Shown: positions 36,041 through 48,709 of the stretch, one piece after another
Layout: every line of letters begins with the position of its first letter
How positions within the stretch are numbered: the stretch's first letter is position 1
Assembly (NCBI RefSeq): GCF_046630445.1
Contig: NC_092339.1
Location: 312,293,501 to 312,357,500, forward strand
Reading direction: 5' to 3'
Length of the DNA stretch: 64,000 bases
From: Rutidosis leptorrhynchoides
Taxonomy: Eukaryota > Streptophyta > Magnoliopsida > Asterales > Asteraceae
Translations under genes and position numbers: made by a program
Notes under the pieces: generated by a model
Database searches by the model: none
Told to the model about the DNA's origin: nothing
The model's input: the letters and a program-made list of their open reading frames with translations, nothing else

Positions 36041-36480
36041 TGACCAACATGGCTAATGTAGCTAAAGATGAGATCGTATCAACTCACGGTTTAATCGGTT
36101 CGATTTCATCGGTTCTTGATTTTACCGAGGAAATAGTACAAGAACAAGCTGCAGCCTGCTTGCTGATTTTATGCACAAAAAATGAAAAGTGTATTCAGAT
36201 GGTTCTTCAAGAAGGGGTTATACCTTCACTAGTGTCGATATCCGCTAATGGGACTGAAAGAGGAAAACAAATGGCTCAGAAGCTGTTGATGTTGTTCAGG
36301 GAGCAACGTCATCGGGACCCACCGACTGTATACTGTGGTGGCCCACAGGAATGTGAGATTGGTGGGGGCCGTGTTGATGCGAAAGTTAAGTCGTTAACGA
36401 AACAGGCGTCTAGGAGAAAAATGGGGAGAGCTTGGAGTTCTTTGTGGAGAAACAAAAGTTTCTTGGTGAACCAGTGTTGA
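36041..36480 (+). pseudogene. U-box/ARM gene fragment, C-terminal part of exon b
   Basis: The frame resumes with TNMANVAKDEIVSTHG and ends at TGA 36478-36480. It includes EQAAACLLILCTKNEKCIQM, VLQEGVIPSLVSISANGTER and KLLMLFREQRHRDPP, then a basic tail SRRKMGRAWSSLWRNKSF, all typical of the C-terminus of PUB6/7/45 proteins. The reading frame on both sides of element A joins exactly once one TSD copy is discounted, so the exon was uninterrupted before the insertion. No other frameshift is visible in this part. Confidence 0.8.
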
Positions 36481-37196
36481 GCCGAATGGTTAGGTGAGTT
36501 GGTGCGACCCTTGACTGTGGCTCGAACCTGTGTATGACTTTACCGGTTTGGTCAGAATTTAGTAGAAGTTGTAACCTGTAAATTCTTTTTAATCTTACAT
36601 AATCTCACTTTTATTTGCTGCTAATTTTGTGCAAGTTTATGTCATCTATCTTTGATGAGTAGGCAAGTTTGAGCTAATTATGGGTTGCCTTGCTTAAGAC
36701 ATTCTAACATTCTGTTCTAACCATATATTTATAATTTTGACATTAAATGCTTAGTAGGAATGGGCTGGGCTAATTCGAATTTTGAGGAAATATTATGAAC
36801 CAACAAAACTATATTAATGCCTCTATAAAAATCACACATTGGAACAGAAACTTTTAACTAATTCCTCAATCCACACATAAAATGAGTTATGATGACTTGC
36901 AACAAGTGTTCGAATTTTCCTTAGTAATTGTCCCTTGAAATTGACATTGCATGCTCAAAGAGGAAAACATATTTCTTTGGTGTTACTTCGTACATTATAA
37001 GACAATTTCTAACTGTGACTGATATCACAAACAGTTAGTACACTTTTTGGTCAAAAAGTGTAATCTGCGTGTGACATGACAATGTTAGTTTCTGACATTT
37101 TTTAACCGTTGTGACAGTTTTTTGTGTCAAATATTAGGTTGGGTGATGTGGTAAAATCTGATTGAAAATTGGGTAAAAATAAATAAATTAATAATA
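36481..37196 (+). other. 3' UTR and flank of the U-box gene fragment
   Basis: AT-rich sequence without ORFs; a likely 3' UTR runs to about 36760 (several AATAAA-like and T-rich stretches). Nothing else recognisable before the LTR at 37197. Confidence 0.45.
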
Positions 37197-39707
37197 TGAA
37201 ATGTCCCGTTCATATCGATTATAAACGTTCCATATTAATTGATTTCGTTGCGAGGTTTTGACCTCTATATGAGACGTTTTTCAAAGACTGCATTCGATTT
37301 TAAAACAAACCATAACCTTTATTTTATCGATAAAGGTTTAAAAATTATTACGACGATTATCAAATAACGATAATCTAAAATATAGCGTTTTCACACGATT
37401 ATTACATAATGGTTTACAATAATATTACACATCAATTTAAATCTTCGAATGCAGTTTTTAAACAATATTATACAAGCATGCTGACTCCAACTCTTGTCCA
37501 TAAATTAGCATGCAACAGCGGAAGCTCTTAATAATCACCTTAGAATAAACATGCTTTAAACGTCAACAAAAATGTTGGTGAGTTATAGGTTTAACTTACA
37601 TATTTATCAATTCGTAATAATAGACCACAAGATTTCATATTTCCATTTCTTGTAAACAACATGCATGCATAAAAATCATTCATATGGTGCACACCTGGTA
37701 ACCGACATTAACAAGATGCATATAAGAATATCCCCATCATTCCGAGACATCCATCGGACATGATAAAATAACATCGAAGTACTAAAGCATCCGCAACCAT
37801 GGATGGGGTTTGTTAGGCCCAATAGATCTATCTTTAGGATTCGCGTCAATTAGTAGATCGGTTTACTAATTCTTAGGCTACCAAGCAAAAAGGAGCATAT
37901 TCGGCTTCGATCATTCACCCATAGAATATAATTTTGATTACTTGTGTCTATTTCGTAAAATATTTATAAAACTGCATGTATTCTCATCCCAAAAATATTT
38001 AGATTTTAAAAGTGGGACTATAACTCACTTTCACAGATTTTTACTTCATCGGGAAGTAAGACTTGGCCACTGGTCGATTCACGAACCTATAACAAATATG
38101 TACATATATATCAAATTATGATCGAAATATATTCACAACATTTTTTATTATGTTTTAATGATTTAAGTTTGTTAAGTTAGCAGTCCAACGTTAGTAATCT
38201 ACAACTAGTTGTCCACAGTTAGATGTACAGAAATAAATCAATATTATCTCGAATCAATCCACGACCCAGTGTATACAAGTCTCAGGCTAGATCACAACTC
38301 AAAGTATAGATATTATTTTGGAATCAACCTCAACCCTGTATAGCTAATTCCAGCATTACTGCATATAGAGTGTCTATGGTTGTTCCAAATAATATATATA
38401 GATGGTCGATATGATATGTCAAAACATTGTATAAGTTTCTATGGTATCCCAAGATTACATAATATGATTATGTATAATACAATATAAATTAGTTAGGATA
38501 AGTTTAGTCTAGATTTGTTACAAAATTTTCGTAGCTAAAACTAGCAAGTTTATCCAATTATGTTTTACCCGTCATTTCTTCGTTTCAAATCCGTTTTGAG
38601 TGATTCAAGTTGCTATGGTTTTATAATGAACTAAAATTTATGAAACTAAACAGAAAAATTATAAGTTTATAGTCGGAAATACAGGTTACAAGTTATTTTT
38701 TAAAGAGGTAGTCATTTCCGTCGAAATAATGACATCTTGATAACCATTTTGAAAAACATACTTCCACTTTGAGTTTAACCATGATTTTTGGATATAGTTT
38801 CATGTTCATAAGAAAAATTATTTTCCCAGAAGAACAACTTTTAAATCAAAGTTTATCATAGTTTTTAATTATCATACCCAAAACAGCCCGCGGTGTTATT
38901 ACAACGGCGTATGTCCGGTTTTACGGTGTTTTTCGTGTTTCCAAGTTTTAAATCATTAAGTTAGTATATCATATAGATATAGAACATGTGTTTAGTTGAT
39001 TTTAAAAGTTAATTTAGAAGGATTAACTTTGTTTGCGAACAAATTTAGAATTAACTAAACTATGTTCTAGTAATTACATGTTCAAATATTAGAATAAGAT
39101 AGTTTTATATATATGAATCGAATGATGTTATGAACATCATTACTACCTCAACTATAGTAGGTAAACCTACTGGAAGTGACAAAAATTGATCTAGCTTCAA
39201 ATGATTCTTAGATGGCTTGAAAGTTCTTGAAGTAGAATCATGACACGAAAACAAGTTCAAGTAAGATTTTCCCTCGAAATAAGATTGTTATAGTTATAGA
39301 AATTGAGCCAAAGTTTGAATATGAGTATTACCTTGAATTAGAGAGATAACCTACTGTAAATAACAAAGGTTTCTTGATCCTAGATGATTGCTTGGAATGG
39401 ATTAGAAAGCTTGAAAGTAGACTTGCAAACTTGAAAGTGTTCTTGAAGTTTTCTTGAGTAGTTGTTTTGTATGTTGATATAGGTTAGGATTTATGAGCTA
39501 GATTGATGTAGATTATGAAGGAAATGATGAAGAACACTTAGAACAATGGAAGAACACTTGAGAGAGAGTTGTTTGATGCAAAAATAATTGAAAATGAATG
39601 TGGTTGTGATGAGTACCAAAAACGTGATTATGCTAGTCAATATAAGGTCACATTTATTTGTTATTTTGTGAGATATTTCATGCTAGATGTTAAATGATGG
39701 TTCCCAC
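37197..39707 (-). repeat. Tekay-type LTR, minus strand (left part of a split LTR)
   Basis: It starts TGAAATGTCCCG, the reverse complement of the end of the LTR at 5800-9240, and follows that LTR backwards to the position of about 6760. It is then interrupted by the Athila-type element, with the TSD CCCAC at 39703-39707. The sequence continues for about 55 bp at 56691-56745. No PBS is next to 37197, so it is a solo or 3' LTR. The remaining 0.9 kb is missing. Confidence 0.85.
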
Positions 39708-39917
39708 TGATGTTAAAGCAGAGGGGTACGAAATAGTTATATTTTTATTACGAAATAATTATTAAATACGATACAATTTTACACAAGTTATTTATTTATT
39801 TATATAGTGGATATACCTAAACCTTGCTACAACACTTATAGGCAGTGTACCTAATCGTACAGTAGTGTAGTTTTTAGTAAGTCCGGTTCGTCCACAGGGA
39901 ACTAGCCAAGTTTAACG

Positions 39918-39974
<57 letters not shown>

Positions 39975-41030
39975 TAGTATTATTATTATTATAAAAGGGG
40001 GGTTTTTACCGTTTAATGACCGGTTTGTCGATTTTAAAACTTAAGTCACAATTAAAACCTAATGTAAAATATTAAAAATAAATATAACTTAATTTAAAGC
40101 GTAAAGTAAATGACGATAATTAAAATGCGAAAAATAAAATAAAATTGCGATAATTAAAAAGTACGATAATTAAAAGTGCAATAAATAAAATGACAGTAAA
40201 TAAAAGTGCGATAAAATATGAAATAAAGGAATTATGCTTATTTAAACTTCCGTAATCATGATGTTCGACGTGTTGATTTTAATTTATTACCATGGGTTAA
40301 TTGTCCTTTGTCCTGGATTATTCGATATGTCCATATGGTTTTGTCCATAATAGTCCATCAGTCATAAATATAAAGTGCGAGAGTCTTCGTCAAATTATCC
40401 TTATACCCGAAGTCAAATATTCCAACTAATTGGGGATTCGAACTGTAACAAGGTCTTAATACTTTGTTTAATGAATACACCAGGTTATCGACTGCGTGTA
40501 ATCCAAGGTTTTACTACTTTGTTAACAATTACACTAATTACCCTTGAATGTAATCCACCCCGGTTTTAATGAGTCCATTAACTATTAATCCATTCCCGTG
40601 TCCGGTAAAATGAACGATAATTAGTATTTATAGATATCCCGCCCACCGTACCAGATTAAGCGTATGTGGTTATATATAGATACGTCAAATTGTAACATTT
40701 ATATTAAATTAACGAGGTATCATTTAGTTAATATAAAGCCCATTAATAGTCCATAGTCTAATTTCCACAAGTGTCGTTCTTTTTGTCCAAACCCCAATTA
40801 TGGTCCAAAGCCCAATTACCCCGTCTTTAATATTAGCCCAACATCACGATTACTTCGGCTTAAATAACCATAATAATAACTTAGCTACGAGACATTAATT
40901 TAAAAAGGTTGAACATAACTTACAATGATTAATAATAGCGTAGCGTTACACGGACAGAATTTCGACTTACACACTTACAACATTCGCTAACATAACCTTA
41001 TTATTATTAATCTTAAATTAAAATTAAAAT

Positions 41031-41091
<61 letters not shown>

Positions 41092-41721
41092 TTATTTATT
41101 TATATATACACATATATATATTTGTGAGAGAGAGATTGATAAAGGATGTGTTAAATTCGGCCTAAACTCGCGAAATTTATAGACCTGGCCAAACTTTTGG
41201 GGCCATGCGATCGCATGGGCTTCCTTTGCATTTGCCATGCGATCGCATGGAGTCTAGGGACAGCTCACAATCTTTTGTTTTCTTGTTTGCCGACGGTTTT
41301 TAATATATAATATAATATATATATATAATTTTAAGAATTATTTATATATTATATTATATTCATGTGCATAGTTGACTTGTCATTTTAGCTCCGTTGCGTC
41401 GCGCGTTGAGAGTTGACTCTGGTCCCGGTTCTGGATTTTCGAACGTCCTTTCGTACTATTTAATATCTTGTACTTTGCATTTTGCGGCTTGTACTCTTGT
41501 GATTTTGAGACGTTTCTCATCAATAAATTGAACCTCTTGGATTGTACTTTGTACTTTTTAGCTTTTTGGTCATTTGCGTCTTCAATTCGTCGAATCTGTC
41601 TTTTGTCTTCACCTTTTATTATTTAAACGAATATAACTTGTAAATAGAACAATTGCAACCAAAAGCTTGTCTTTCTTGAAGGATAATGCTATGAAATATA
41701 TGTTTGTTTTTAGTATTATCA
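39708..41721 (-). repeat. 3' LTR of element D
   Basis: TGATGTTAAAG...TATTATCA in plus-strand reading. It contains TA tracts (39921-39972 and 41038-41087), a minus-strand TATA box (TCTATAAATTT, about 41175-41185) and two CCATGCGATCGCATGG palindromes. Confidence 0.9.
41203..41250. promoter_or_regulatory. Paired 16-bp perfect palindromes beside the LTR TATA box
   Basis: CCATGCGATCGCATGG occurs at 41203-41218 and 41235-41250, starts 32 bp apart, 20-75 bp upstream (minus strand) of TATAAATT. Identical arrangement in the other LTR at 56176-56223. Likely a dyad protein-binding site or cruciform-capable control element; function inferred only. Confidence 0.75.
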
Positions 41722-43835
41722 AATATTCCCACACTTGAGCGTTGCTTGTCCTCAATCAATATAGAACTTGAATATAACTTTACTAGAATCACTTTTTTAT
41801 TCTTCACACTTTGTACATCAGTAATTTTAATACGGGGTTATAAACAATGATAGTAACGTTATGGTTTACAGTCCCACCTGACTATAAAAATTTAGATCCT
41901 TTAGGAAATTGAATCTTTATGAAAACATTTGATCTTTTGAAAATTCAATCTAGCTTTTACCCTAGATAAGTTTTCCGGAATAACCCTTCACCGGTGTTTT
42001 CAAATTATTTTCGTGGGTTTCGTGGGTTTCAGATTTGAAAATTTTAGCTCAAAACTTGCGATTTTGTGTCACCCACTTGCTAACCTTGTATTGGGAAAGC
42101 AACACGTCCAGTATACTTGCTCCGTATATTACCTTTTGGTAAACTACCGTCCGGTTGTAAAGGAAAGCGTTGAACAAGCAAATGTTAAGGCAATGTCCCG
42201 TGACATGCTTTTGATTATGGTCTATATCGTGTCGGATACAATTACTATCCTTTGTAGGAGCAATAGTAAAGATCACCCTATAGTTTTTCGGTATGGCACA
42301 AGGTCCTGTCTTTGACCATGCTATGCAACCACCGTTCTTACAGCTGACACCCGATTTGGTTCAGATGACCTAATGAATTCCAGGTGAATTCCTAGGATTT
42401 TAAGTTCAATGGTTATGAACACATTGAAAATAGGATTTTCAGAAAACAAATCGGTTTGTAATTTGATCAAAATATTTTCTCGTTCAAGCTCGAGTTTAGA
42501 TATCATTGAATTCCATAAGTTTGTAATTCTCAATCTTTAAAAGTCAATCTTAAGGATTGAGTAATATCAGGCTTAAAAGTTGATTTTTGATCTTTAAGGA
42601 GATTATCCTTTCTGGGGATCAGATTCATTAGTCTTATAAGCTAATTTGCACGGTGCCTCCCATTGTACGAGACAGATCCTCTCATAGTTAGGATAAGTCT
42701 GACCACTTGGCGACCCTGTTTGATGTTGAGGTTCGTGGATTTCCAGCTGATTTTCGAGAAAACTTTTCAAGGTTTTTCGTAGACTCTACAACTGGTCTGG
42801 ACGACAACTTCCTGACCTAAATCAAGAAGTGCGTGTATTTTTCTCTCGGAAAACTTTACTTCATTTTAAATTTCATTTATATTACAATAAACTAGGTAAA
42901 ACTGATTAATATCGTCCAAAACAAAAGTATCTTCAATTATTTGTACAAAAATATGTGACATATGTTCTAAATAACTTGGTAAATTTTTCCCACACTTGGC
43001 TTTTATTTTCCTTTCTTTGCCTTTTTATTTTTCAATATTCCATTTTAAATGAATTCTAACATTTTGGGTTGTTTCTCAATTTATGTCCTTTACGAGGTAA
43101 CAATAATTTTGGTGTTAACACCTAGTTTTATCGTTCATAAATATGTATAAACATGATTTTGAGTTCATTTAGTTGAAAATTTTGAAAAATTTTACTAGAA
43201 TTGGGTAGTCAGTATATAAGACTATGGCTGTTTTTTATTATCATAGAGCACTAGATTCTAATACAACTATTGCATTACTAGTATTTTTAATGGTAACCAA
43301 GTGTGTAACCAAGTGTTTAAATTTAAAATTTTAAAAATCCGAAAGAATTTAACCCCTTCCCACACTTAAGATCTTGCAATGCCCTCATTTGTAAGAAATC
43401 AGTAACAATTTAAATTATTGAGGGTGATTAGCGTAGAAAAATGATTAAATTTTACCAAAGTTTCCAAACATATTGTTGTTTATGTTGAATGATAAATGGT
43501 GCACATCATTTGTTCATTCCGTCTTGTTGTTACATCACATTCGTTTTTCGTTTTGTCGTCAAAATTAGTAGCTTTTGCTGAACTTAATGCCAGTCTTTGA
43601 AAGTTCACTGTTTTACCCTGTTGTGTACAATTGACAATATACATACGTACAAATAATAACATGCATGGTAATTTGAAATGGGACTTAACTTTCCACTTTC
43701 AAATTATAAATACGAAATATTAGTAACAAAATAAAAAAAAATGTTAAAAATTACATAAAAGTATCACAATATTATATGTTTTAAACATAAGTAAATAAAA
43801 ATAATAAAAGATAAAAATCACCAACGGGAACTGTA
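41722..43835 (-). other. Noncoding region between env-position ORF and 3' LTR of D
   Basis: No supportable ORF; the open frames of 60-100 codons here show no known domain. It starts with the minus-strand purine tract CAAGTGTGGGAATATT at the LTR border. Confidence 0.6.
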
Positions 43836-45382
43836 TCAATCTGGATAGGGGTTCCAGTTCATGTCGTCGGTCGGGTTCCACGGTTGGTTATAGGTGTACT
43901 GATAGGCTTGGTTGGGGTCGTAGAGAGTAAATGGTGGTCGTATATCGGGCTGGTGTGGCGGATAGTAAGCAGGTCGGGTCGGTACGTAGTTATTTGGTAC
44001 CTGAGGTGATAGCTGGCTCATGATCTGATGCTGATGATAGTGCCATCTATCATGCTGTCATTGCCTGTAATGCTCGTACACATTCTCGGCGTGCCACTGC
44101 TCGTACTGACTATGTCTAGCCTCGTTTGTCATTTCTACCTCATCTATACGCTGGTAAACGTCAGTAACAGCCTCCCTAATGACATCCCTAATGTCATCCG
44201 CTTCCTCCATTTCCTCATCTGAACCTCTCTCTACCCGTGGATGAGGGCCCTGATGTGGTACTGCCTGATGCGTCTGCTCTTTAATACCTTTGCACCCTGA
44301 TAGACTCGCAATCCTAAAGTCTCAACATGTTCCCTACACACCATCAGTGGACCCCCTTGATCCCTATCTACGCCTAAATACTCTCCAATGAGAGTAACAA
44401 AAATACCCCCTCCTATTATTCTCCCATCCTGTATTCCTTCCACCATTTTGGACAGATAAAAACCAACACAGTAGGGAATATTAACAAAGCTTCTAGTGTT
44501 TCGAATACACTTAAGGTAAAATAAATCGTGTAGAGTCATTTTCTCCTTGTTGTTACCTCTTTGTGTAATTGAATTAGCTAAAAATCTATGTATAATACGA
44601 AGCTCTGCTTTGTTAATATCTAAATAGGAGTGTCTTCCTCCCCGCGTAAAAATATTATAATTTGACATACGCCTCCAGACGGTGTCAGCGTCAAAATTTC
44701 TATCTACCCTTTCACCATGATAAATCAAATTTGTACAATCAGGTAGTAGTAATTCAGCGGGATTGTAAATCTGTAAAGCCCTGGCCATGTCCAGCATGGA
44801 CATTCTGTACATCCTACGGTCAAGTAAAAATCTAAGAAAATTCCTATCGTCTAACCTAACTACATCTTTATCAAGTGATATAGTACTCATAAGCTTAACA
44901 CACCATTCCTTATATGCAGGCCTACGAATGGTGAATAAACGTTGCCAATAAGAAAAAGAAGAGTTCCCATACCTTTGGATCAGATGCTACCTAAATGAGT
45001 TAGCTAGTTGGACTCTTTCCAAAGGTTCCCAGTCGATTACCCTCGGTACTTCCTCATTTTTCGTTACCAGTTTATATTTGTTACTTTGGTACGTCGGGTA
45101 ATCTCTCCAACTTCGATCAAATCTCAAATTGGGATGCAAAAGCTCTTCATGAATCGTTGGGTGTTCTATTATTGGATGAATCGGAAATTGTACGTAGGCA
45201 TTAACATATTCTTGTTGCGGATCATAATATGGTATGTGTTGATCATTATGATATTGTTGTTCTTGTTGTTGTTCATGTTCAGGTTCTGGTTCATATTGTG
45301 GCTCATATTGCATTTCTTGCTGTGGTTCGTTTTCAGGTTGTCTGGATGATGATGCACTGCCAGATTCGGTATATTTCTGCAA
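43836..45382 (-). pseudogene. ATHILA ORF1-like protein in the env position (interrupted)
   Basis: From ATG 45382 there is a Glu/Gln/Tyr-rich N-terminus, then TAG at 44987-44989. The same frame continues through 44890-44231 with ANSITQRGNNKEKMTLHDLF, a motif style I associate with the Arabidopsis ATHILA ORF1 family. The C-terminal Pro/Tyr-rich part (44021-43836, MSQLSPQVPNNYVPTRPAYY) is in another frame, so a frameshift lies between 44230 and 44021. No membrane segment or signal peptide is obvious, so a true envelope role is not supported. Confidence 0.65.
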
Positions 45383-47156
45383 AACACATTAAACACAAAA
45401 TTTGTGCATCCAAATATGCATTAGTGTTAGCAAAATAACAACTTGAAACAATTACAATGACATGTTTAATCCATATTAAACTCATGCTCATTTTCATATT
45501 TTTTTCAATTCTACACTTTTTCAAATAAGCATATATGAAAATGTTTACAAAGTTTATAAGCATTCAACTCAAATAACATGTCAAAATAATCATTACTTAG
45601 CAATTAAACAAGTTTCAAATGGCATTTACATCAATTTAATCAAGTTCATGAATTTTAGACTTAAAAAGTCCACTTTAATTCTCAAAAATCATGTTTAGGA
45701 TCAAAGTTTGGATCATTTAGCTACCTAAACAAGTTACACTACTTAATTTAGCAATAATTCATGACAAAAATTGGCCATAACCTGTTTATATCAAAAAGCC
45801 CCAAATTGCTCAAGAACACAAACCCTAGATTTCTAAAATTTTTGAAGTTTTTGGCTTCAAATCATGTTAAATAGCATCAATCTAGGTTATACATGCATAA
45901 TATACTAACAATTTAACTCTAATTACACTAAAAATTAACAAAATCAAATTAGGTAAAATAGTTGCAATTATCACAAATACTAGGAAATTTAAGAGTTTAG
46001 GGGTGTAATTTTTACCTTTTTGCTTCCCCATCTAAGAAAAGGCATGATTGTAGCGAATTTTTTGTGAGAAATTTGGTTGATTTTGGTTGAAAATTGGTGA
46101 TTTTTGGTGATAATGTGTGTGTGTGTTCGTCTATTTGTGTGTGTGGTTGTGTGAGACAGAACAGACGAGCTGCTCTTTTGTTTCTGGCCAGTTTTTAGGC
46201 TCCATGCGACTGCATGGATTTCCAGCATAAACCCCATGCGATCGCATGGGGTTATTTCCCCCTTTTTTAAAAAAAAAAAAAAAAACCTTTAACTAATAAA
46301 ACATAAATTAATAAATTTTAAAAATTTGTTTCTTTTAAGAATGAGGGCGTTTCGGATCGTTGTCCTAGTCCGTCTCTCGACAAAATTTTAAAATTTGTCA
46401 CTTTAAAGCGTTGTTTTAAAAGTAAAGATTTTTGGATTTTTTAATATTTTTGGCATACTTTAATTCAATAAGATTAAAAATAATGATAATAAAAGTTCTC
46501 GTCCCGCCCTCGGGTAAAGCAATTTCGGTTCAACGACCTAGTTTTCAACTCACGACGAATTTTAAATATCAAATTTTTAACTTAATGAAATAAAGTAAAT
46601 TTTTGTTTTTAAATTCACACCAAACTTAAATTTAAAATGCATAAAATTAAAAATTCATATTAATATTATTAATATTTTTATACATTAATTTTACAAACTT
46701 ATATTAAAAATATTAATTTTTTAAAATATTTAAAAACTTAAATATATTGATTTTAAAAATTTACATTATTAATTTAATATTAATATAAAAACAAGGTAAA
46801 AATAAAATTAAAAATCTTTTTGGTCTTTTATCCCACTTTAATCAATCAAATATTATCAAAAATATACGCCCCTCTTTTGGGTAAAGTAATTTCAGCTATT
46901 TTATCTAGTTTTACTCCTGACGAATTTTTGAAATATTTTGGATGGATTGATTAAAGATATTTATACCTTAAGAATAAACGGTAAATTTCGCAGTGATGTA
47001 ATAAATATTTGTATGATATCAATAATTTCGGTTTCGCATACCTAATTTTATTGAATATCAATTTAATACTTTATAGCGAACGATTCAGCGTTTATTATCA
47101 AAAGGTTAAAAGCAATAAAATAAAATAAAAACTGTGTTACCTATGAGATAGAATTC
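45383..47156 (-). other. Noncoding spacer with internal palindrome pair
   Basis: AT-rich with no domain-bearing ORF. It holds the palindrome pair at 46202-46251, about 820 bp upstream of the env-position ORF on the minus strand. Confidence 0.6.
46202..46251. promoter_or_regulatory. Internal copy of the paired palindromes
   Basis: CCATGCGACTGCATGG (46202-46217, two mismatches to the dyad) and a 20-bp perfect palindrome CCCCATGCGATCGCATGGGG (46232-46251), with cores 32 bp apart as in the LTRs. GGCCAG lies beside it, as at the LTR site. Possibly an internal promoter for the env-position ORF. Confidence 0.6.
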
Positions 47157-47573
47157 TCAGAGACCTGCTTTAGCTGACTCATAGGAGAGTCGTGTGATTT
47201 GGTTTTCCATAGCTACATAAGCGTAATCTCGATTCTTCAATAACTTTTCTTCTAAACATATGAACGGTCCTTCTCTGCATAGAGTAACAAATTCGGTATT
47301 TGAATATGTTTGATTGTTCGAACATTTACCTTCGTGTGACCATTTTCCGCATTTATGACATCTTTCAAGGTGTCGTGCTCTTCTTTTTGTTGCGGATTTT
47401 GATTTTCCTTTACCAAAATGTGTCTTATGATGATCTTTCTTGAGTTCTTTTCTCACTTCGTCCATTTTTCCTCTTATGAAGGATACCAGTTCACTCGAAA
47501 AGATGTTATTATTACGTTTAGTAATCATAGCGTGTAGTAGTAGACCATGGTTCAGATCAAAGGAATTCTTCAT
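47157..47573 (-). CDS. Unrecognised 138-residue basic ORF with a zinc-knuckle-like motif
   Basis: It starts MKNSFDLNHG at 47573 and ends at 47157. The centre is Lys/Arg/His-rich (about residues 45-70), followed by C72-x2-C75-x4-H80-x3-C84 (CHKCGKWSHEGKC), one residue shorter than a retroviral CCHC knuckle. It lies between integrase and the env-position ORF, 170 bp after the integrase stop, on the same strand. I do not recognise a family. It could be a nucleic-acid-binding accessory protein of the element or a captured host exon. The frame has no internal stop, unlike gag-pol. Confidence 0.5.
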   Translation of the reverse strand: MKNSFDLNHGLLLHAMITKRNNNIFSSELVSFIRGKMDEVRKELKKDHHKTHFGKGKSKSATKRRARHLERCHKCGKWSHEGKCSNNQTYSNTEFVTLCREGPFICLEEKLLKNRDYAYVAMENQITRLSYESAKAGL

Positions 47574-47743
47574 CTCATAGAACCTAAAAGAAATAAAAAT
47601 TCAGAATGGAGGGAGAAGACTAGTTCTTTAAGGTCTGCTAGGGAAAGACCATTCGGATTCCATTCTCGAGAACTACACGAAAACAGAATATCTAACTCTA
47701 ACAAAAATACATATTACCCTTAAAAGATTTGATTCTCCCACAC

Positions 47744-48709
47744 TTAGTTAGCTGTGGTGTTGAAATTGTGATTAACTTCATTGTCAACTTCCATTGGACC
47801 ATGTATGTAATGTTTAACTCTGTGACCATTAACTTTAAATTCAATCCTATTTGAATTTATTAACTCTATTGTTCCATATGGAAAAAATCTTTTGACTATG
47901 AATGGTCCAGACCATCTTGATTTCAATTTTCTAGGAAATAGCTTGAATCGTGAATTGAAAAGAAGAACTTTGTCTCCTTCTTTAAATTCTTTTGAACTTC
48001 TGATTCTTTTATCATGCCATTTCTTCGTTCTTTCCTTATAGATTAACGAATTTTCGTATGCTTCATGTCTCAATTCTTCTAATTCGTTTAGTTGACTTAA
48101 TCGTAGACGTCCAGCTTCATGTAAATCAAGATTACACGCCTTCAAAGCCCAAAATGCTTTGTGCTCAATTTCTACAGGAAGGTGACATGCTTTTCCGTAA
48201 ACAAGTTTAAAAGGTGTGGTTCCAATTGGAGTTTTGTAGGCTGTTCTAAAAGCCCAGAGTGCATCCTCCAATTTCATGGACCATTCCTTCGGATTTGATC
48301 CTACGGGTTTCTCTAGAATACGTTTTAATGCTCGGTTGGTATTTTCAACTTGTCCACTTGTTTGTGGATGATAAGCGGTTGAGATTTTATGAGTTACTCC
48401 ATATCTTTTGAGAACTTTCTCAAGTTGATTATTACAAAAATGAGTACCTCGATCACTTATTAAAGCTCTCGGTGTTCCGAACCTTGCAAAAAGACGTTTT
48501 AAGAAGTTGACTACAACTCGTGCATCGTTAGTTGGGAGAGCTTGTGCTTCCGCCCATTTAAATACATAATCAATGGCAATGAGAATGTAGAGATTATTAT
48601 GAGATTTTGGAAATGGACCCATAAAGTCAATACCCCAAATGTCAAATACTTCACATACTTGAATGACATTTTGTGGCATTTCATCACGTTGACTTATTTT
48701 TATGGCCCT
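47744..48709 (-). pseudogene. Integrase of element D
   Basis: Same frame as RT but separated from it by TAA 48710-48712. Catalytic core: GIDFMGPF (first Asp), [10 protein letters not shown] (second Asp), and the Glu in [14 protein letters not shown]. The C-terminal domain runs through [24 protein letters not shown] to a TAA at 47744. The HHCC region lies before the stop, in the upstream frame. In intact elements it inserts the cDNA, giving the 5-bp TSD seen here. Confidence 0.85.

Noticed and set aside
43836..45382. A true viral-type envelope glycoprotein
   Set aside because: No signal peptide, transmembrane segment or cleavage-type region is visible; the sequence fits the ATHILA ORF1 family better.
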